From Gammaproteobacteria bacterium (lineage in GTDB: Bacteria; Pseudomonadota; Gammaproteobacteria; Pseudomonadales; Halieaceae), in NCBI GenBank assembly GCA_029859085.1, contig JAOUDU010000143.1:1-6893 (forward strand): a stretch of DNA of 6,893 nucleotides, given 5' to 3'. The notes beneath the pieces were generated by a model, which saw only the letters and a list, made by a program, of their open reading frames with translations, ran no database searches and had not been told where the DNA came from. Shown here piece after piece: positions 5,360 through 6,893 of the stretch (the first letter of the stretch is position 1; each line of letters starts with the position of its first letter). Position numbers and translations under genes: made by a program.

Positions 5360-5752
5360 TCAGCCTCCGAAGGTGACCAGGCGATCAACGCTGGCGGCTG
5401 CATCCACCAGTTGGCCCAGTCCCGAAATTGTGAACGCCGGGTGAATCGTCGCGGCGGATTTTTCGTGGCGCCTCGCCTCGGTCCCATCCAGCATCCCGTA
5501 TTTGAGCGCCGAGGCAATACACAGGATCAGCTCCACCGAGTGCTGTTCGGCGAGGTCGACCCAGGGCTGGAGGCGATCGGTCTCGTCCTGGGGAAATATC
5601 GCGGTCGCCGAGCCATTGCCGGTGCCCGCATCGAGGAAGAATATCCGCCTGATACTGTGGCCTCGCTCCAGTACACCCCTGGCAAAACGGGCCGCCGTCA
5701 GCGCGCACTGGCCCGAGGCGGGGGAGGACATTACAAGCAGTGAGTAGATCAT
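5360..5752 (-). CDS. tusD: Sulfur relay protein TusD, catalytic subunit
   Basis: TusD (DsrE-like) is the sulfur-carrying subunit of TusBCD: its active cysteine accepts persulfide from TusA and passes it to TusE. The 130 residues start MIYSLLVMSSPASGQCALTA, matching the family's first strand and 'P.....A...A..FA..L' helix. The relay cysteine is C78 in ELILCIASALKYG, the same number as in E. coli TusD, and the protein ends with the family tail LVTFGG. Two TTG codons just upstream (5767, 5764) keep the frame open, but ATG 5752 fits homologues. No Shine-Dalgarno is visible; the leader before the start is U-rich because the U-tract of the terminator at 5765-5792 lies directly upstream. How the gene obtains its transcript is therefore an open point. 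Confidence 0.94.
   Translation of the reverse strand: MIYSLLVMSSPASGQCALTAARFARGVLERGHSIRRIFFLDAGTGNGSATAIFPQDETDRLQPWVDLAEQHSVELILCIASALKYGMLDGTEARRHEKSAATIHPAFTISGLGQLVDAAASVDRLVTFGG
5364..5368 (-). promoter_or_regulatory. Shine-Dalgarno site for tusC
   Basis: GGAGG on the minus strand inside the last codons of tusD. Its spacing (3 nt to ATG 5360, 6 nt to ATG 5357) favours the second of the two adjacent start codons. Confidence 0.6.
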
Positions 5753-5764
5753 GACTGGTCGCAA

Positions 5765-5792
5765 CAAAAAAACCCCGGTACTGACCGGGGTT
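5765..5792 (-). terminator. Intrinsic terminator after the yccA-like gene
   Basis: On the minus strand the arms are AACCCCGGT (5792-5784 side) and ACCGGGGTT (5779-5771 side), a perfect 9-bp stem with a 4-nt loop (5780-5783). The transcript continues into a run of seven U (5772-5766). It starts 21 nt after the stop of the yccA-like gene and ends about 12 nt before the tusD start codon. In the plus direction only three T follow the stem, so it is chiefly a minus-strand terminator. Confidence 0.9.
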
Positions 5793-5812
5793 TGGGTGTT
5801 GCCCGCACGCTG

Positions 5813-6487
5813 TCAGTCATCGCCGCCGAGGGCGCCCAGCAGGCTCAACAGGTGAATGAACAGGTTGTAGATGTCCAGGTAAAGCGAGACGGTCGCACGG
5901 ATATAGTTGGTCTCGCCGCCGTTGATGATACGGCTGGTATCAAACAGGATCAGGCCGGACATGATCATCACCACCGCCGCCGAGATGGTCAGCGACAACG
6001 CGGGAATCGCCAGGAAAATGTTGGCGATCATCGCGACCACCGCCACCAGCAGGCCCACCATCAGGAAGCCGCCCATGTAGGAAAAGTCCTTGCGGGTGGT
6101 CAGCGCGTAGGCGGATAAACCGAAGAACACCAGTGCGGTGCCACCCAGCGCCTGCATGACCAGCTCGGGCCCATTGGGCATGGCCAGGTAGAAATTCAGC
6201 ATCGGCCCGATCGAGGCACCCATCACACCGGTAAACGCGAATATTGCCAACAGGCCCTTGCTGCTGTCGGCGGTCTTGTGTACCACGAACAACAGGCCAA
6301 AGCCCACGAGGCACAGGATCAGGCCGGTGCCGTGTCCAATGCCAGCAGCCATGGCTACGCCCGCTGTCAGCGCGCTGAACAGCAGCGTCATGCCCAGCAG
6401 CATATAAGTGTTCTTCAGTACCTTGTTGGTACTGAGGGCCGAATCAAGGCCGACGGTATTCATGTTGTAAAGACTCTTGTCCTGCAT
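5813..6487 (-). CDS. yccA: Bax inhibitor-1/YccA family inner-membrane protein
   Basis: This multi-pass membrane protein belongs to the BI-1 (TMBIM) family. E. coli YccA is a substrate and modulator of the FtsH protease, and the Bacillus homologue YetJ is a pH-sensitive calcium leak channel. The 224 residues have a cytoplasmic head with 'STNKVLKNTYMLLG' (19-32) and about seven hydrophobic helices (roughly 28-46, 53-69, 78-98, 110-130, 138-160, 164-182, 197-219). The BI-1 signature GASIGPML lies at 90-97. The two conserved aspartates of the family's gate appear as D183 (LFDTSRI) and D205 (LYLDIYNLF), and the tail is GGDD. Two adjacent ATGs occur (6490, 6487); GGAG at 6494-6497 is 3 and 6 nt away, so I chose the second. 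The gene has its own candidate promoter and a strong terminator, so it is probably a separate unit from tusDCBE, although a YccA gene next to tus genes also occurs in Pseudomonas. Confidence 0.9.
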   Translation of the reverse strand: MQDKSLYNMNTVGLDSALSTNKVLKNTYMLLGMTLLFSALTAGVAMAAGIGHGTGLILCLVGFGLLFVVHKTADSSKGLLAIFAFTGVMGASIGPMLNFYLAMPNGPELVMQALGGTALVFFGLSAYALTTRKDFSYMGGFLMVGLLVAVVAMIANIFLAIPALSLTISAAVVMIMSGLILFDTSRIINGGETNYIRATVSLYLDIYNLFIHLLSLLGALGGDD

Positions 6488-6493
6488 CATTCT

Positions 6494-6497
6494 CTCC
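6494..6497 (-). promoter_or_regulatory. Ribosome binding site of the yccA-like gene
   Basis: GGAG on the minus strand, followed by AGA and two tandem ATG codons. The 6-nt distance favours ATG 6487. The frame stays open upstream to 6559, but that extension (MDLSPLSSVQEP and following) does not look like the family and would begin inside the candidate promoter. Confidence 0.5.
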
Positions 6498-6537
6498 GTG
6501 GTTCCGCGCGCGAAAGGTGCGTTCGGTTCTTGGACAG

Positions 6538-6566
6538 ATGATAAGGGCGAAAGATCCAAAAACCAA
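6538..6566 (-). promoter_or_regulatory. Candidate sigma-70 promoter of the yccA-like gene
   Basis: Reading the minus strand, TTGGTT (6566-6561) and TATCAT (6543-6538, five of six to TATAAT) are separated by exactly 17 bases. Transcription would start near 6531, giving a leader of about 40 nt before the ATG. The -35 matches only three of six consensus bases, but the element sits in an AT-rich stretch in an otherwise GC-rich window. Confidence 0.4.
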
Positions 6567-6605
6567 GAAAGAAAGTTGGTTAATATCCGGGCGATGCCAG
6601 GGCCA

Positions 6606-6739
6606 ATGCAGAGAAAATACTGTGAAATCGAGTAGTTACTCTACCCGGCCCGACACGTTGCGCATGGTGAACCAGCGCGGTGTCACCACCTTGGCGCCCA
6701 GGCGTTGGAAGAACCTGCGGTGGATCATTTTCTCTGCAT
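6606..6739. repeat. Perfect 13-bp inverted repeat with 108-bp spacer
   Basis: ATGCAGAGAAAAT at 6606-6618 and its exact reverse complement ATTTTCTCTGCAT at 6727-6739. Matching stops at once on both sides. No target-site duplication is seen outside the arms, so a small transposable element is not supported. Each arm reads ATTTTCTCTGCAT in the direction of the nearer gene, so they could be paired regulatory sites of divergent promoters or the base of a folded RNA. Confidence 0.6.
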
Positions 6740-6761
6740 GATCCCGCCCGCCGGATATAAG
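6733..6761 (+). promoter_or_regulatory. Candidate promoter for a rightward gene
   Basis: TATAAG at 6756-6761 matches five of six -10 bases. Seventeen bases upstream is TCTGCA (6733-6738), which matches only three of six -35 bases and lies within the right arm of the 13-bp inverted repeat. The predicted start near 6768 would leave a leader of about 50 nt, including the hairpin at 6788-6804, before the ATG at 6818. Confidence 0.3.
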
Positions 6762-6787
6762 TCACACCGGGTATCGGTTGCATCAGC

Positions 6788-6804
6788 CGCGCCGGACTGG
6801 CGCG
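6788..6804 (+). other. Leader hairpin with GGA in the loop
   Basis: CGCGCC (6788-6793) pairs with GGCGCG (6799-6804) around the loop GGACT. It lies 13 nt before the ATG at 6818 and is not followed by T residues on either strand, so it is not a terminator. A GGA displayed in a hairpin loop is the core of CsrA/RsmA binding sites, but one such site is weak evidence. Confidence 0.3.
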
Positions 6805-6817
6805 TCATCAAGGTTCA

Positions 6818-6893
6818 ATGGGGAGTGTTATCGCGGGTAAAAACCAGAATCAATCGACACTGACGGATTCTGTAAGATGGATGGCGGTGGGCC
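6818..6893 (+). CDS. Possible N-terminus of an unidentified protein (partial, runs off right edge)
   Basis: An open frame from ATG 6818 continues to the end of the window and reads MGSVIAGKNQNQSTLTDSVR, then WMAVG. AAGG at 6810-6813 is 4 nt upstream, a modest ribosome site, and an upstream promoter-like TATAAG is present. A second in-frame ATG is at 6881. Only 25 residues are visible, polar with no signal peptide or membrane helix yet, and I do not recognise the protein. The frame could be closed shortly beyond the window. Confidence 0.4.
   Translation, partial: MGSVIAGKNQNQSTLTDSVRWMAVG

Larger units (their letters stand above)
6491..6817. other. Intergenic region between the yccA-like gene and a possible divergent gene
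   Basis: This region of about 330 bases has no convincing gene. It contains the yccA ribosome site and promoter candidate, an AT-rich patch (about 6550-6630), a perfect 13-bp inverted repeat (6606-6618 and 6727-6739), a TATAAG hexamer (6756-6761) and a 6-bp hairpin (6788-6804). I looked for a tRNA, and the GGTTCAA at 6812-6818 has no matching cloverleaf around it. A plus-strand open frame ends at 6741 with TGA (…RGVTTLAPRRWKNLRW…); I do not recognise it and it lacks a ribosome site. Confidence 0.5.

Noticed and set aside
4203..5444. A 413-codon open frame on the plus strand opposite tusE, tusB and tusC
   Set aside because: It is antisense to four well-recognised genes, has no family resemblance or ribosome site, and such frames arise easily in GC-rich coding sequence.
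6606..6739. A miniature inverted-repeat transposable element
   Set aside because: The arms are only 13 bp, no target-site duplication flanks them and no second copy is present in the window.
6517..6741. Plus-strand open frame ending …RGVTTLAPRRWKNLRW…
   Set aside because: It begins inside the yccA upstream region without a ribosome site and I recognise no family. Its last 30 codons look slightly protein-like, so it could be a gene remnant, but this is not enough to call it.
6805..6825. A tRNA T-arm around GGTTCAA
   Set aside because: No complementary arm, anticodon stem or acceptor stem can be built around it.
1..6893. CRISPR array, insertion sequence, prophage or defence island
   Set aside because: I found no regularly spaced repeats, transposase, integrase or known defence gene; apart from the unknown nuclease-like protein the genes are housekeeping.

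Overview
The window looks like a piece of chromosome from a GC-rich gammaproteobacterium. The gene content (a TusBCD/TusE sulfur relay next to a YccA-type Bax inhibitor-1 protein, TrmA, and a dimeric all-alpha dUTPase) and the protein sequences resemble Pseudomonas-like and marine lineages. I lean towards a marine group such as the Halieaceae/Cellvibrionales, but that is inference from family resemblance and not from a marker gene.

Layout. (1) Positions 1-166, minus strand: the N-terminus of an EmrA/HlyD-type membrane fusion protein, running off the left edge. (2) Positions 167-354: a divergent intergenic region with overlapping palindromes that look like an operator. (3) Positions 355-1913, plus strand: a two-gene unit of a dimeric dUTPase and an uncharacterised protein. 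The second protein has a tandemly duplicated winged-helix-like module and a C-terminal PD-(D/E)XK-like domain. (4) Positions 1916-5752, minus strand: a tightly packed run of seven genes in the order tusD, tusC, tusB, tusE, ybiB/trpD2-like, trmA, pterin carbinolamine dehydratase. (5) Positions 5765-5792: an intrinsic terminator. (6) Positions 5813-6487, minus strand: a seven-helix YccA/BI-1 family membrane protein with a candidate promoter. (7) Positions 6488-6817: an intergenic region with a perfect 13-bp inverted repeat. (8) Positions 6818-6893, plus strand: the possible start of an unidentified gene.

How the genes fit together. The minus-strand cluster is mainly about tRNA modification. TusD/C/B and TusE carry persulfide sulfur to MnmA for 2-thiolation of the wobble uridine U34, and TrmA makes m5U54 in the T-loop. 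Stop/start overlaps at tusD-tusC and ybiB-trmA, and gaps of 2 to 50 nt elsewhere, argue for one transcript. The YbiB/TrpD2-like protein belongs to a nucleic-acid-binding branch of the anthranilate phosphoribosyltransferase fold, so its place between TusE and TrmA suggests a link to RNA. The pterin dehydratase at the end looks like a metabolic passenger. The yccA terminator ends 12 nt before the tusD start and leaves no room for a separate promoter, so read-through, attenuation or a promoter inside yccA is required.

Most of the window is ordinary housekeeping sequence. The least explained items are the winged-helix/nuclease-like protein paired with dUTPase, the hairpin in front of tusD, and the paired 13-bp sites upstream of yccA.
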